A DNA stretch of 64,000 nt. It comes from Anastatus disparis. Its lineage: Eukaryota; Arthropoda; Insecta; Hymenoptera; Eupelmidae. Below are positions 11,411-24,839 of the stretch, in pieces. The stretch spans positions 3,162,001 to 3,226,000 of the forward strand of contig JAFFSR010000239.1 in the NCBI GenBank assembly GCA_017163975.1, given 5' to 3'. Within the stretch, counting starts at the first letter, position 1. Each line of letters begins with the position of its first letter. The notes under the pieces were generated by a model, which was given only the letters and a program-made list of their open reading frames with translations, searched no databases and was not told where the DNA came from. A program made the translations under genes and the position numbers.

Positions 11411-14400
11411 TATTAAAAAACATGTTACACGTGGAACGAAAAGAAAGGTAACGTTTTATTCTTTAAATATTCTATAATTTAATACCATTTGCTTTAACAA
11501 ATCAGTTTATGGTTACATGTACGATTATTAATAGACGTGTATAAGTTTGTTTTACAAAATTAAACTCAAGTACAATCTGAATAATAAAATTATTATTCCA
11601 TAAATGTTAATGGCATTTTATACGACTTTTTTTTATATAAAAATAAATATACTAATTATGAAATGAATTCCATTCAGTTGTATTAATCATTGAATGAATG
11701 CGTAAAAAAATTATACCTTGCAAATTGAAAAAATGAAAAAAAAGACAGAAAAAAAATTCAATTTACAAGAAATTATCTTTTAGCACTCATCAAATAACGC
11801 TTTACTTATTAACACGTAGCTATACATAATATTCTTTATTTTTGTTCATTTAATTAATTAATTCGTTTAAACATTTTATTTTTCATTTGAAAAGATTTAC
11901 TCTCCTTGCATGTAGCTAAGCGTACATTTTACTCTTTATTTTTGTTCTGCAAATTAACCTAGTAACCTCGCTTGTTGCAAAAAAGAAAAATGTACGTTGT
12001 AAGAAATATTTTTGAGTATCTTAAATTTTCATTAAATTATAATATTTTCGTTTACATTTCATTTTAACTAAAAGAAAAAAAAGCAGCTCGAAATTGTTAG
12101 AATTAACTTGCTTAATTATCGCGACAAATTAAAATTAAATAACCAAAATGAATAATTTAATTTGAGCAAATTAGTTTTTAATTAGAATAGTCCATAAACG
12201 TCGGCTCCCTAACGATATTATTTTTTCTTTTCGAACAACCTAAAACAGATATATCATTTACAATTGTCACGGTCGAAAATACATTTGTTTTAATTGAGCA
12301 CGTTAAAGTTTGCTCGTTCAAGCTGATGCGAGATAAATGTTTTATTAATCTTTTTTTTTTTATTTTTATTAGAAACTCATCGAATGAATATACCGTTATT
12401 TACACTCCGTATTTATCTATTTATTTATTTTTACCGTATTGATGGATCTATTCATCCATTATTGAGATGTACATTTTAGAAACGGCGATGTGTTCTGATT
12501 CAGTAATCTTGTATGGAAACGCTAAAATTCATTGGTTATTTTTTTTCCCTGCGCGTTTTTTTACTATCCCAATATTTTTAGATCTATAAAGAAAAATATA
12601 AATATGTTTGTAGAGGTTTGGTTTTGTAGATGTTTATATTGTGTTATTTATATTTAATATTTTATTTGAAATAGTTTTCCTTTTTTTGCTTGAAATGCCA
12701 TACAAAATACATAACATAAAAAATTGCATTCTTCAACATTTTACAAAAACGTAAAAATTCAATGAAAAAATAATCTATAGTAAATGAAATTTTTCAATAA
12801 ACACGTCAATTATAACTGAATAAATTTATTCCGTTATTTAGAAAATACTTTTAGAAAAGTTTTACAAGACTTAAAAAAAAAAAAATAAATGAATTTCAAT
12901 AGTCCGATAGAAAATGAGATATCCAGTCTCTCATTCAGTATAAATAAAAATCTTTCTCCCAATGATACAAAAGAGCTACTATTGTGGTATCCGTTTGAAT
13001 AATGCATTAGCACTCATCGCTGGACGGTTAAAGAATCTTGAAAAAGTATTTGGAGTTTTGCGCATATAGACGCTTTTCTAAGATGGTAAAAAGAAAGAAG
13101 AAAAATATATAAATATATGTATTTTTTTCCTTTTTTTTATTCAATGGTTGGTTAAATTTTTGTCTTTCTTCCTATTTGAGTTTTTATTTCTCGGTTGATT
13201 GTTGCCTATCTTCTATCCTTTTCCTTTCGAAATGCGTAGCCTTTTTTTTTTGTTCTTTTTTACTGTTGATTTTACCTTTGTATTTCCTTCGTCTCATGAT
13301 CCTTCCTTTCTTTCTTTTTTCTTCTCTTTTGAACTCACGAGTTCTTCTTAAAGCAAGGAAGAAGGTAATAGTTACTCTCTCGGGTTTGTCCCTTCTTGAC
13401 TTCATCTCGTTATCGACAAAGCGGCCAAGGTAAACAGAGAAGTAACGAGCCCTGCCAAGCTTTTTTTCTTTTTTATTTTTGCCTTCTCTTATATACCTGA
13501 TGTTATATGTCAAGCATTTTTCCTTATAATCCTCCTTCACCCCCTTTCCCCTTTAAAACTTCTCCTTTCTCCTTGTCGTTGAGACTTACCTCCTTTAGGC
13601 TATAGTAACCTTAAACCAAAACCTACTCTTATTCTGCCTCTATTTTACCTTTTTGATATCCTCATGAAAATCCTGAACAACTCTGTCTGCTCTCATCTTT
13701 TAGCTTTATGCTCGTGTATGCTGTATTTTGATACTATTGATAGCCATCTCAAGCTACTTTTTTTTCCTTCATTTAGTTATTATTCGAGAATCATATTTGT
13801 CGTATCAAGTACGTATATTTAAATTTTTTATAAGAGTTTTATCTTTGAGCACAGTAAGTTTGTTAAAAAAAGAAATAAAATTTATAAATAAGGAGTATAC
13901 ATATAGGTTTTGTTGATTTTCAAATTATCAAAAAATTTTTAGTTGTTTAAATAAATGCGTTTACGTTTCAGATCGCAACCCATTTGTTTTTACAGACTTT
14001 ATAAACGAGTATTGGCAAAATTATGGAAATTTATTTGCAATTCAATTGATACTTTCAACTTTTATCAGTCTTAATAATGTATGTACATAAAATAATTAAA
14101 ATTTGAAACGTTAACGTTAAATAAAAATCATTAAAAATAAAAGAAAAATAAAAAAAGAAGTTCAATTTATTATGTAATGCAGAAAATGAAAACTTTAATT
14201 ATTTAATACATATATGCATAAATCTCTAGTAATTATGTATATTAATATAATGCATACCATAATATATTAATGGATCTTGAACGTATTAAATGTGACCATG
14301 CGACAATGAAATATTTAAATATTTATAGTTCCGGATCAATATTTAATTATTCAATTTGTTTGAGTTTTGAAAAAAAAGTGAAGAGCTGCATAATAAATTA

Positions 14401-16474
14401 CTTAATGGATAATACATTATTTTTTCAATTATGCCATCATTGTAAATTTTTGCTTTCTCATAGAGAAAGCATTGTATTTTTTTTCTAAATGCAATAAATG
14501 TTTATGAAAATATTGTAAATAAAAAGCTTTTAGCAAAAAAAAAGCAAGTTGATTTTCTAAAGCTGCACATTGACGAAAAGACATTTCGTTAATTGCTGAT
14601 TCGAGCAGATATATATTGCTGCGACGCGCGTTCGTATATATAGTTATGGTTTTATTGATTTTTGCATAGCGCAAAAAGCATAATACTCATTTTATACTTC
14701 GGGTCAAATGGTATATATGAAGTGCAGTTATAAAGCAACGAAAAGCCATATCGATATGTCGGCGTCACTTAGCCTTTTATATACCTATATGGATTCGATA
14801 TATGGCGAAATATACGTTACACCCTCCCCCCTCTCCCTCCCTATACCCCAATTGCATTTTCCAAAATTTTGCCGACGCACATACGTGCGTATACGTGTGC
14901 GGGAGAGAAAGCTCATGTCACTCTGAGTTTGCTCGCGGGATAACGCGTTATATCAAATGAGAATATTATATAGTGTGTATATATGTATATGTATATATAA
15001 ATGCTGTTAAATGTAATCCCACACGAATTCTATAGTTACAGACTTCCGCATAGTCCTTTTCCTCCATAACTATCGTTAAAACTCATTTTAACTTTTACCA
15101 CAAACGTCATCTTTCACATTCTACATATAACTTTGACTTTTATTATAATAAACTTCTTAACGCACGTACTTTTTTTATTTATTTAATGTTTTATATAGTA
15201 TATATATTTTTTATTACTATTACCTTCTATTTTATTTTTATCTATTTTTATCAAAACTTTAAGCATCGAGCAATTTGGTATTTTCAATGTAGAAAATTTC
15301 GTCACGCGATTTTGACACGTGCGATGATTCGCGCACTCGAGCGAACGGCACATATAAAATATACGTATATATATGTGTGTATATATACTATAATGTGCAA
15401 TATACATATATATGTGTGTAGTAAATCGATCGTAATCTCATGAACTTGGTAATTTATGCGATGAACAACTTTGCTAGAGCTCCCTATTCGAAGTATCGGC
15501 TTCTAACGTAAGTTCACACGACACTCTCTCTCTCTCACTCTCTCCACTCTTTCTATCTCTCTCTCTGTCTCTCCTTTTAGCCCGTGAGCAACTATGTTCC
15601 GAAATATTGCCAAGGCAAGAAACTTTTTACAATGAGCTAGGATCGTTAATGTTTTATTAGTATGAATAGTATTACATTATGCTTAGAGGGGTTATACGAG
15701 GTCATTAATAAAATTTATGTTACGAAGATTTAATTAATTATAATTAAATTTTTTTGAAATTCTTTGGTAAGAAAAAAGGTAAAGAAGTTATATTATTGGG
15801 TAGTTAAAAGTTTTGGCTTTTAGTTTTATAAGCGAATGTTATATATATTCTCATGGTATTTTTTATACGAGCTTTATGTTTTAAATATAAGTTGGCTGTA
15901 CTTTTAATTTTATCTGAGACAATTTATTTTTATATTAGTAATAATAATCTCAATATAAAATGTAGAATATTTATAGTTAATAAATTATCAACTTTAAAGA
16001 ACAAATGATTAAAACATTATTCATAGTCTATTAATATAAGAATTTTTATTGAGTGTTTAATGCTAAAAGCGCTATTAAAGTTAGTATATCTTACACAAAC
16101 TTTTGTTCATTAATGAGTCACCATTAAATATTAACATGAAAAATTAGAGAACAATTAAATTTAAAGCTTATCAATATATAATTTCATTATTACAATTAGA
16201 TCGGTAATATATACTCTGAGACTTGTAGAAATACTGATAAGACGTATCAATTTCAATGTAATAATTTTTTTTCTTTATACTTAATGTTTTTTTATCAAAA
16301 AAAAACATTCTGTCAAGCCTTATTATTAAGAACACAGATCAGCTTGAAAATCACAGTCTAGAAATGGTTAGCTCAATAGCTTAAGGTTTAAAGCTATTCT
16401 CTTGTATATATGTATATATACCTTTATAATTCGTGCCTATGAACATGAGCACCTTTCGTGACTTCAGGTACTCC

Positions 16475-16496
16475 AACACACACACACACACACGCC

Positions 16497-16540
<44 letters not shown>
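16475..16540. repeat. Compound palindromic microsatellite (CA)n-(TA)n-(TG)n
   Basis: An ACAC run (16475-16492) is followed after a short spacer by a TA run (16502-16529) and a GTGT run (about 16530-16540). Because CA and TG are complementary and TA is self-complementary, the whole block can fold into one long hairpin. The translated frames over it are microsatellite artefacts. Confidence 0.85.
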
Positions 16541-16541
<1 letters not shown>

Positions 16542-16830
16542 ATATGTACGTATATATGTATATAAATATACACATATATAGTTTTTAGTTTGTGTCAAGT
16601 CAGCTATATAATACAAGCGAACCCCGTATATGTAGTAGCAGGCGTGTATATAATACTTGCTCTCGCGCATAATCGTTCGCCCGTTGGGCAACACGCATAA
16701 TTTTCACGGCAACCAACTTACTCATTCTCTCTCTTCTTTTTTCATCCTCTTTTTCCCTTATGTTCTTTGGTCTTTGCAACGTGTACTTTTTAACTTAAAA
16801 TTTCCCTTATTTCTTGGCGCCTTTTATGTG

Positions 16831-16831
<1 letters not shown>

Positions 16832-16881
<50 letters not shown>
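16832..16881. repeat. (TA)n microsatellite, about 50 bp
   Basis: This is a pure alternating TA run of about 25 units within intron 1. Confidence 0.95.
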
Positions 16882-16882
<1 letters not shown>

Positions 16883-17554
16883 TCCTTTTGCAAAATTTTC
16901 CTCTCCTGATGTTCATCGTTTATAATTTTATACATTGACCTTTTTGCCACAGACCGACAGGTCAATTTAATCATTACACTTAAGTGCTTTTGGCGGTGCA
17001 TTTTCCTTTTTTTTTAAATATAAATTATATGACATTCAGTTAGACAAGTGAGAGATAAATTAAATGTCTACATTTAGCTGTAGGTGATAAAAATTTAAAT
17101 CTAGATCAATCGAGTTTTATTTTGTGATTCTGTTATAAATAACATTCTATCAATTATTTAACGTTTATTTTTCAATCCATTAACGTGATAAATATTTTTT
17201 TATATAAATAAATGCATTTACTAAAAGCGTCTATGCCATCGATAGTCAAAATAATGTTAACAATCAAATGAAGTTATATTTGGAAACCCATATGTGAAAA
17301 CTGAAATAGAAACATTACCAAGATAAATATCACTGTATAAACGATAGTGAATATTGTATAACGTGTGAAAAGATTGATTACAGTGGTTTATTAAAACGAC
17401 AAAAATACAATTTTATTAAAGACGTTTCCCTGATTATTTTTCAGTAGTAATCTAAATTATCGATATTTAGTTGAAACTTGGAAACATTATGCTTTATTCA
17501 TTTTTTGCTTTACAATGTAAGCATATTTGATTATAGACTATAGATATTTATATA

Positions 17555-18062
17555 CCCCGGGTAGAAACGTGAACTACAATTTATGGGTATTATTAATAAT
17601 AATATTTTGTCATGTCAATATTGCTTAATAAATAGTCAATTTTTGACGAATCTGCAGAGCCTACATTTTTTGTATAGACAAAAAAGTGCTAATAGAAATA
17701 TGTTGTCCATAAAGTGGACATTTTAAGTACCTAGAAACATTTTGACCTATAAATCAAATACATCTTTTCATTCGTGTTTAAATTATAAAATATGTTCAAT
17801 GAATACAAAAAAATGAAAAAATAAATAGTCTCAAACATAAATAATTATAGAAATTTAATTATGAGTATTTTTCTGTTTCTAAGATTCACATTTTAACCCT
17901 CAAAAATGCGTGCAACATGTTAGTGGTATATAGATAAAAAAAACGTTTAATGTTGGTTTAAATAATGGCCATAAGAAATACCCATTTTCAGCTCTTCATT
18001 TCAAAGCAATGGTCATAAAATGGTAAAAAAATCGTTTCAATTTCTACTAGGGACTATCACCG
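17555..18062. mobile_element. Candidate non-autonomous DNA element flanked by TATATA
   Basis: The left end (CCCCGGGTAGAAAC, 17555-17568) and the reverse complement of the right end (GTTTCAATTTCTACTAGGG, 18034-18052) share a GGGTAGAAA-like core. A second inverted pair, ATGGGTATT at 17583-17591 and AATACCCAT at 17977-17985, lies inside. TATATA occurs directly outside each end (17549-17554 and 18063-18068), consistent with a 6-bp target duplication, though TATATA is common here. The interior repeats short CATAAA/GGTCATAAAATGG-type motifs and has no ORF. If real it is a MITE-like, transposase-dependent copy. The terminal match is imperfect, so confidence is limited. Confidence 0.35.
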
Positions 18063-19662
18063 TATATATCCGATTCATGTATAATGCTTCATAAATTTGT
18101 ATAAATAAAAATGTTACATTTTTTATAATTAAATGAATACTTACCCTATGAAATGATTTCAGAATAATCAAAATACTTTTATTTTTGTCGATAAATTATT
18201 ATTTAGAATGTAAAATGCTATATAACCTACATTTTGGAAATGTCGCCGAATATCGTTCTCTCTCTTTCTTTCCTCTATTATAGAAAACGATGCTGTCAAG
18301 TTCATCTTAAATTTATATTATTTTGATAATGTTCTATTGAATATTTTAATGGAAAGCCTTATAAAATGCTTTGAAACTTTGGGGGTTGAATCATCAAATA
18401 TTTTTTTTATTTATTATCAAAAAATTGTTTGAATGTGTCATTTCTAAGAGGTTTTATTGATGATTTCAAACGTGGTCTCATATAACCACGTGTTAAACCC
18501 CCTATTTTTTTCCTTATATTTCTCAGTTATTAGTATTATAAGATATGTCGAAAAAATGCGTGTGAGTTCAAAATACACTAAACTATCATAATTCCAAATT
18601 TCAGCAATTCCTGTCATCATTTTATTTAACGGGGCAACGTCCTTAAACAGTTTAATTATTGACAAGCTCTATACACTTCATCTATTTTCTGCTTATATAC
18701 ATTTGAAAAGTTTATTTATTTATCAATTGAATTTCGTTATTGTCAATTTAAATTGTACTTAACTGAAGGTTGAACGGGTAGTTTCTTTTTTTAATTGGAT
18801 ATATTTTATATAATAAACAATGGCTGTCATTTGTTTTGTTAAAGTGGCAGCCGTCAAGTCTCATTTTTTCCTTTGAAAAAAATTATCGCCCGTTCGAGCA
18901 TGTACATACAATCCCGCGAATTTTCTTTTTCTTTTTTTTTCTCTAGTTTTTTATTGTCGTCTTCTTACAATCATTCATTGTTCTTTTCATTTGATTTTTT
19001 TTATTGAATCCAGTTAAATAATAATTAAACGGAAGCGTAAAAAATAATTTTAATTGATGATTGCTGTATATAGTGTTAATTAAATGTTTATCTAATAAAT
19101 TTTAATTAATGTATTTTTAAAATAATGCTACGATTTACGATCAATATTGTAGGAAGAGAAGAGCTTTTTTTATATTTAATTTAGACGTAGCGTAACGGTA
19201 ATAAAGAAATTGCAACACAATAAAAATATTTTTATACCGAGCTGTAATTGAAACGTGATTTCGTTGTTTAAAACGACGTAAAATAAAAGAAAAAGAATAA
19301 AAAAGAAAGAAACTGTTGTATTCTCTTTCAACAGTGTTAAAACGTCGTAACAAAGTGTCTCCTAGTACTCGATTGCGTGTACCCGGACATTTTTTTTTGT
19401 TTTGTTTTCCTACAACTGTTGGCTAGTTTCTGCATAAAGTGAGAAATTGAGAGTTCCCCTTTGACTTTTGCTTTTCTCTCTCTCTCTCTCTTCTTTCTAT
19501 TCTTTCTTTCATTCTCATTCTTTTCTTCTCTTTTTTTTTCTTTCTTTGCTTTTGGCGACAACGAGAGAACGACAGTGGCACGCGAACGGCAAGCCAAGTA
19601 CAAGAAAACTATACAACACGCGAACTATTATACGGTAGATGCCTTGTATGTATATGTACGTA

Positions 19663-19663
<1 letters not shown>

Positions 19664-19696
<33 letters not shown>
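19664..19696. repeat. (TA)n microsatellite
   Basis: This is an alternating TA run of about 30 bp. It accounts for the isoleucine/tyrosine runs in the overlapping open frames. Confidence 0.9.
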
Positions 19697-19697
<1 letters not shown>

Positions 19698-21773
19698 CAA
19701 ACGAGTAGTGCGTTTCTCTCGTTCCGCTTATATAGTGGCGTGTCTTTGTTACATTAATGGCAAAGCCAGAAGACTTTATGTGTGTATGTATATATATATA
19801 CAATACACGAAACAATTTCCTCTCGCACAACGTCCTGTACAGTTTGAGACAAAACAAAAAGAATAAAAAAAGAAGGAAAAAAAAGAAGGTAGAAGCAGAG
19901 CTTCCCTTTCCGTTTCTGTCTTATTACGTGGCAAAAGAAGAAGCAGTAGCAGTAGCAGCAGCAACGTTGGCCTCTTTTTTTTATCTCTCTTTTTAACTTG
20001 TTTCTTTCCTCCGCTCGCTTTTGCATTGCATTTAATTTCTTTTATTTCTCTTGGCAATGACGAAAACTTTTCGTCAATCGTAATTGTCAGCAGACAAAGT
20101 GAAAGAGACACACATATAGTGAGAAATGGTCTGTCTAAGGCAAAGCAATTTTATTCTGCACACAACGTTAGATTAATTTTACTCTCGTATACGCTTAATT
20201 ACGTTGTGCTATAATAATAGCACTTTTAGCTTCAACGTACGTATATATATATATATATATACGCGTGTCTGGCTTAATTGGAGATACAGCAATTGTGCAT
20301 CGTAAGCTAAAGAGAGGGAGAGAGAACGTAGTCGAATGTAGAAAATTGCCCCGTTTACATATAACACATGTTTTTAAAGTTATGTAAAAGGGATATAACT
20401 CGAGGTGTATACCATATGTACGTATATCTATAGTATTTTCCATTATATATATATATGCCTATGTGAATATGTATGCATACAACGTACGGGACTGCTATTC
20501 TACTTATACGCACATACATATATATGTGTGTATACATACGCATTTCCTTGTATGCATACTGCTGGTGTTTGTGTGTAGCTGGTACTGTTGCTCTTATGCT
20601 TCCTCAGCAGATGGTTAATTACTTAATTACGCGAGCCGTAATTAGCTACGGTACCTACCTACAGTCGTATATATAGGCGCGCGCAGTACCGCATGATTGA
20701 CGCTCGGTTTTACTCTATATATTGTATAAGTCAAAGCTCACACGTACGCATATCTCTGTAGATATATGCTTATACATGTCGAATTTTTTCTTTACCACAA
20801 TTGAAATTTCCCATTTCATCTTCAGTCTCTCGTCTTTAGTTGTGCGTATGAATGTACGTGCGTTGTAACGGTCGTTATTATTTCACACATCTTGCCTTTT
20901 TTGTTACCTTTCTTTTTTCGACCTTTTTCGCTTATTACGCACGAAGCTTCATTTTTTTTCCCTTTATTTTTTCTCGTTTTGTATCGTGCGCCTATACCAA
21001 CAACCCAACATTCATTACTGTTTCACGCGTCTGTGTTGCCCATGCTCTCTTTTTTTCTTTTTTATTTTTTGTGTTCTGTTTACTTTTCTTCTTTGTATAT
21101 TACAACAAACAGATGGGTAATCAAGCAGCGGCGATTAGCTGGTAAATTTTACCAAGATTTCAACATAAAAAAAACCTTATCATCAAGAATCATTTGTTTA
21201 GTAATCATTTGTTTTTTTTTTATTTTCTTGATCTTTTAAACAAATTTTGATTGTATTTTTAAGTATATTTTGATTGTAATAAGTAACAATTAATTGTAAG
21301 ACTAATAAAAATTTTAAAGAATTTTAATTCTTTTTATTATAGTTACTGTAACGTTTTCATTTTTATGTGATTTCATGATCACAGAAATTAAAGATTAACG
21401 AAAATTAAGAAAAAAGTTGAAAACTACCTATATTTAATTACTCCATTCTCAAAAGGTATAATGAAATAAGCAAATATCATTACTTAAGTTATGCGTGCAA
21501 CTCTCCCGCAAAAAGGAAATAAAAATACAAAAAATGACATTAAGTCTTTCTTTTTTAGTTAGCGTGCGAGAACAACGTAGATGTCTAAAATCAATTTGGA
21601 AACAATCAAGGGACCGTATAGCAAGTTAGTTTTGTCTTTGTAGCGCATAGAGGGAGAAAGAGTTGGTTTCTGGTATAGGACGAGGTAAAAACGTCGTGTG
21701 AGTGTTATGTAGAAAGCAGAAGTGCCACAGCTATACCATCACCACACCACACAACACTTATACACACAAGAAC

Positions 21774-21776
<3 letters not shown>

Positions 21777-21811
<35 letters not shown>
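21777..21811. repeat. (GA)n microsatellite
   Basis: This is a pure GA run of about 17 units in intron 1. Confidence 0.95.
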
Positions 21812-21812
<1 letters not shown>

Positions 21813-23021
21813 CAAGGGATATGAGCGTACTAGTTCTAAAGGCAGCAATTTACGTTTAAACTGTGCCCCGACGTAATCTGTTTAAACTCCCGGAACAATG
21901 TACGATGTACATGGGTGTAGAGGGAGGAGTTGGAGGAGGAGGAGGATGTTCGTAGTAGTAGGAAGCTAGAGCGCGAACGTTATCTCTAGCTTCTCTAGGA
22001 GCTTTCAGCTAAAAGGAGGGCTTTTCGTAAAAGGGTGTGGGTTGTGTGTTGAGCTTTAACTCTCTCAGTCTCTCCTCTCTTTCTATTTCTCTCTGTTTTC
22101 TCGCTTACATATATGTGCCTATGCGATCTGTAAGCGAGCCAAAACATTGCGATATTTATCAAGGAATAGAAGAGAGAAAGAGAGAGAAATAGAGGAAGGA
22201 AGAAAACACCGAGATCTATCATTTATTCGCTCTCTACGATTTTCTCTTTACTTCTACCTTTCTCGTTTTCTCTGCAGGGATTGAGAATCGTATATACATA
22301 CGAGTATAGCTTTTCACAAAGTCCTTAAAATGCTTTGCAGATCTTGCAAGCTTGTTTTACCGACAAAAATTTATATTTATTACATTATCAAATTTTAAAT
22401 TCTTTTACATTTTATTGTTATCACAATCTTATATAAATCTTGTCATTCTTTTTTGAAGGAAAAGATCAAATGAAGAGCTAATAAAGTATCCTTAAATTGA
22501 AAATAATATTTTATTAGTCTAATAGAACATTGAAGCTTTCCTCCCGTATGATTAATTTGATACGTATAATATTACGTTTGACGATTGTCAATAAAGTCCA
22601 AGACTCGTAAAACGAGAGGAGGAAAAGTGTCAACCACAATAACCCCCCAAAAAATAGGCGTTTATATGCCATTTACTATATGTGGAGGTACATAAACAAA
22701 CAACCGATCATAAATTGATCGTTCGATTTTATAGGCGCAAAATGTCAATTGCTCAAATGCGGTACGCACGCGTGGACATATTAGTATCTATATATAAAAA
22801 CTATCCAGAAGGCAACCCGTCTTATATACCAAAAAGCATTTTGGCTTTCTCATGAGACTATATAGTATGAGGCTAAAGAATCAATAGGGGTGTGGGGCAA
22901 GAGGGGGGGTGTATGAAGAGGGTGTGTAATAGGAAAGGAGAAACAGGAATAGTTTTGGAGGGTTAGTATAGTAAAGCGATAGAAGGGCTTGGCACGCGAT
23001 CGTCTCACACGAAGTTAAAGG

Positions 23022-23027
23022 CTAGAC

Positions 23028-23058
<31 letters not shown>

Positions 23059-23074
23059 AAACCTTTTAGACTAG
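23022..23074. repeat. (GA)n microsatellite bounded by a 12-bp inverted repeat
   Basis: A GA run of about 26 bp sits between CTAGACTAAAAG (23022-23033) and CTTTTAGACTAG (23063-23074). The two are inverted copies with one mismatch. The arrangement places a slippage-prone tract in the loop of a hairpin. Confidence 0.75.
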
Positions 23075-24027
23075 AGGTTCGACCAATGCTGGAGGGGGAG
23101 GAAGGGTTTCACAAGAGGTAATTGTTTTTGCACCCCTGTCGGGCAATTATCGGTGAGCTTGCAAGCTTGCTTGGTATCTCTAACTCCTCCTACTTGTATC
23201 CTCACTTTCTCTTAGCTATACACAAGCTGCAGATGCAATCTATTATTCTGACCTATACCTATACTATCGTTTTACTCACTCGTTCTTTCTCTCTCTTTCT
23301 AGCTTCGTCTCTAGCTTTTGCTTGGTCGCTTTCTCTCTGTTGAAGAGAATCGAAGGGATTTCCTCTATGTGTGCGAAGGTATTTTCATTGTACAGATATG
23401 GTATTAGAGATTAACTTGAATCCAATATTTCGATAGAATCTCGCAGAAACTCTATAGTATTATAAGGGCGACATAGGTGCTTAATGCCCTTGTAAACTCA
23501 ACAAAACCCAATTGCACTTGTAAAAGCACACAATAATAATTGTATTGCGAGACTCTCGCTACCACTAGCCGACCGTAGTTGTGTAGTTTAACGCTTCAGT
23601 TCTACTAGTAGCCCTTCACTTCAATTATTGTTAACTTGAACTTCCTCATTTTAGTGGTCTCTTATATTACCAGAGTTATTTCGAGTTACTAATAAAGCCA
23701 AACTTTATCATTTTTTTACTTGTTTGTTTAAAAAAAATAAAATTTTTCGTAGGATTCGTAAATTGATAAAAATAAGAATTTCATATTTGTAATTTGTGTT
23801 CGATAAAAATCTTAAGTAGTAGGCATAGAGTAAAGCCATATTCTACTCTATTACTTTTTTTACTACGTTTTAGTCGATGTCCATCGACATTTTATTATAC
23901 TATTTCTACATCGTACGGCTTTTCTATACACAAACATATTTTTTTCCATCTCCTAAATCCAAACCTGACCTGTTCAATTATTGATACTGAATTTGTAGTC
24001 TGAATAAATAAAATCGCTTCATATATA

Positions 24028-24615
24028 CACTCCCGCTCACACGAAGTTGCCCACCCTAATCAGTCGAGGTAAAATATAAAAAATTCCGTTGGAAAGCGTA
24101 TAAAAAAAAATTTGGAAAGGTGGGTTTGAAAGGTTTTTTAGAGCTCTTTCAAATCCTGATGGTTTGATTTAAGAATATCTATTTTTTAACTATGTTTATA
24201 GAGTTAAAAGAAAGAAAAAATTTAAAAAAATTTTTACCCATGTTTAACCCTGGGCCAATTCTAGCGAAATTATGCTACGTTAACGCTATACCTCTTAAAT
24301 TAAAAGTTTTTTAGTCCTCTTTCAAACGCTATTTGGTTTTTTATGGTATGACAAATCGTTAAAAAATTATAACGATTTTTCTGAAAAAATCAGCTTTATT
24401 CAGCTTGCTATATCTCATAAGCATTACACCGTATTAAAAATTGTCAAAGAAGAAAATGTTTGTTTTTAAGTGAAGAATATGTATATAAAATTTTGTTGCT
24501 CGCGATGAATATTTTTTTTTACATTTGGAATATTTGTCGATTTTTTATTAAAATCTAAAATTATAACAGGGTGAAAAAGTGTAAAAAAATTTCTATACTA
24601 ATACGTCGACGGGAG
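24028..24615. mobile_element. Candidate 588-bp MITE-like element with ACTCCCG termini, flanked by TATATA
   Basis: The left terminus CACTCCCG (24028-24035) is the inverted counterpart of CGGGAGT (24610-24616). TATATA lies outside each end (24022-24027 and 24616-24621), consistent with a target duplication. The interior has no ORF. It has a character distinct from the surrounding intron, with phrases such as GTTGCCCACCCTAA, CCCTGGGCCAATTCTAGCG and two similar segments built on AGTTTTTTAG / TCTTTCAAA. It would be a non-autonomous DNA transposon copy. The terminal repeat is short, so copy-number evidence is needed. Confidence 0.45.
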
Positions 24616-24734
24616 TATATATTTATGTCCTCGTAGGCCGTATTCGTGTCAGTATGTAAAGAGCATGCTAAATTTGCATTGGCATCACATATGTCTCTGG
24701 CGTGCTGCTCAACTCTATACAAGATTTATATGTC

Positions 24735-24771
24735 CTCCTGAGACATATTGAGTATCAATATGTCTCAGGAG
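24735..24771. repeat. Perfect 17-bp hairpin with 3-nt loop
   Basis: CTCCTGAGACATATTGA (24735-24751) and its exact complement (24755-24771) are separated by GTA. The stem is too short, and the loop too tight, for a typical microRNA precursor. The motif ATATGTC recurs several times within the surrounding 150 bp. Confidence 0.85.
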
Positions 24772-24805
24772 AAATCAATATGGCATTACCGATCCTATTA
24801 TGTTT

Positions 24806-24839
24806 CGTTCAATATGTCAAAGAGCAATCATATTGAACG
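24806..24839. repeat. Second 11-bp hairpin sharing the CAATATG motif
   Basis: CGTTCAATATG (24806-24816) is exactly complementary to CATATTGAACG (24829-24839), with a 12-nt loop. It lies 35 bp downstream of the 17-bp hairpin and shares the CAATATG core with it, which suggests the two are parts of one degenerate repeat or structured element. Confidence 0.75.

Larger units (their letters stand above)
11411..17548. other. Intron 1 interior, no gene
   Basis: The sequence is AT-rich with pyrimidine-rich patches (about 13130-13720) and TA/TG-rich patches (about 14960-15420). Open frames here, such as the complementary pair at 13176-13433 and 13184-13540, are F/L/S or K/R/E low-complexity translations of CT/GA-rich DNA. 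I see no domain, RNA gene or repeat family beyond the microsatellites listed separately. Confidence 0.5.
18069..24021. other. Intron 1 interior, no gene
   Basis: AT-rich DNA (18.07-19.4 kb) gives way to a microsatellite-dense, more mixed-composition stretch (about 19.4-23.7 kb) with TA, GA and CT runs. The many overlapping open frames around 19337-20543 run through TA repeats (Y/I runs) and CT tracts (S/L/F runs) on both strands. None is credible as a gene. The mixed-composition blocks near 20.4-20.9 and 21.6-23.6 kb may include regulatory DNA, but no specific site can be named. Confidence 0.5.
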
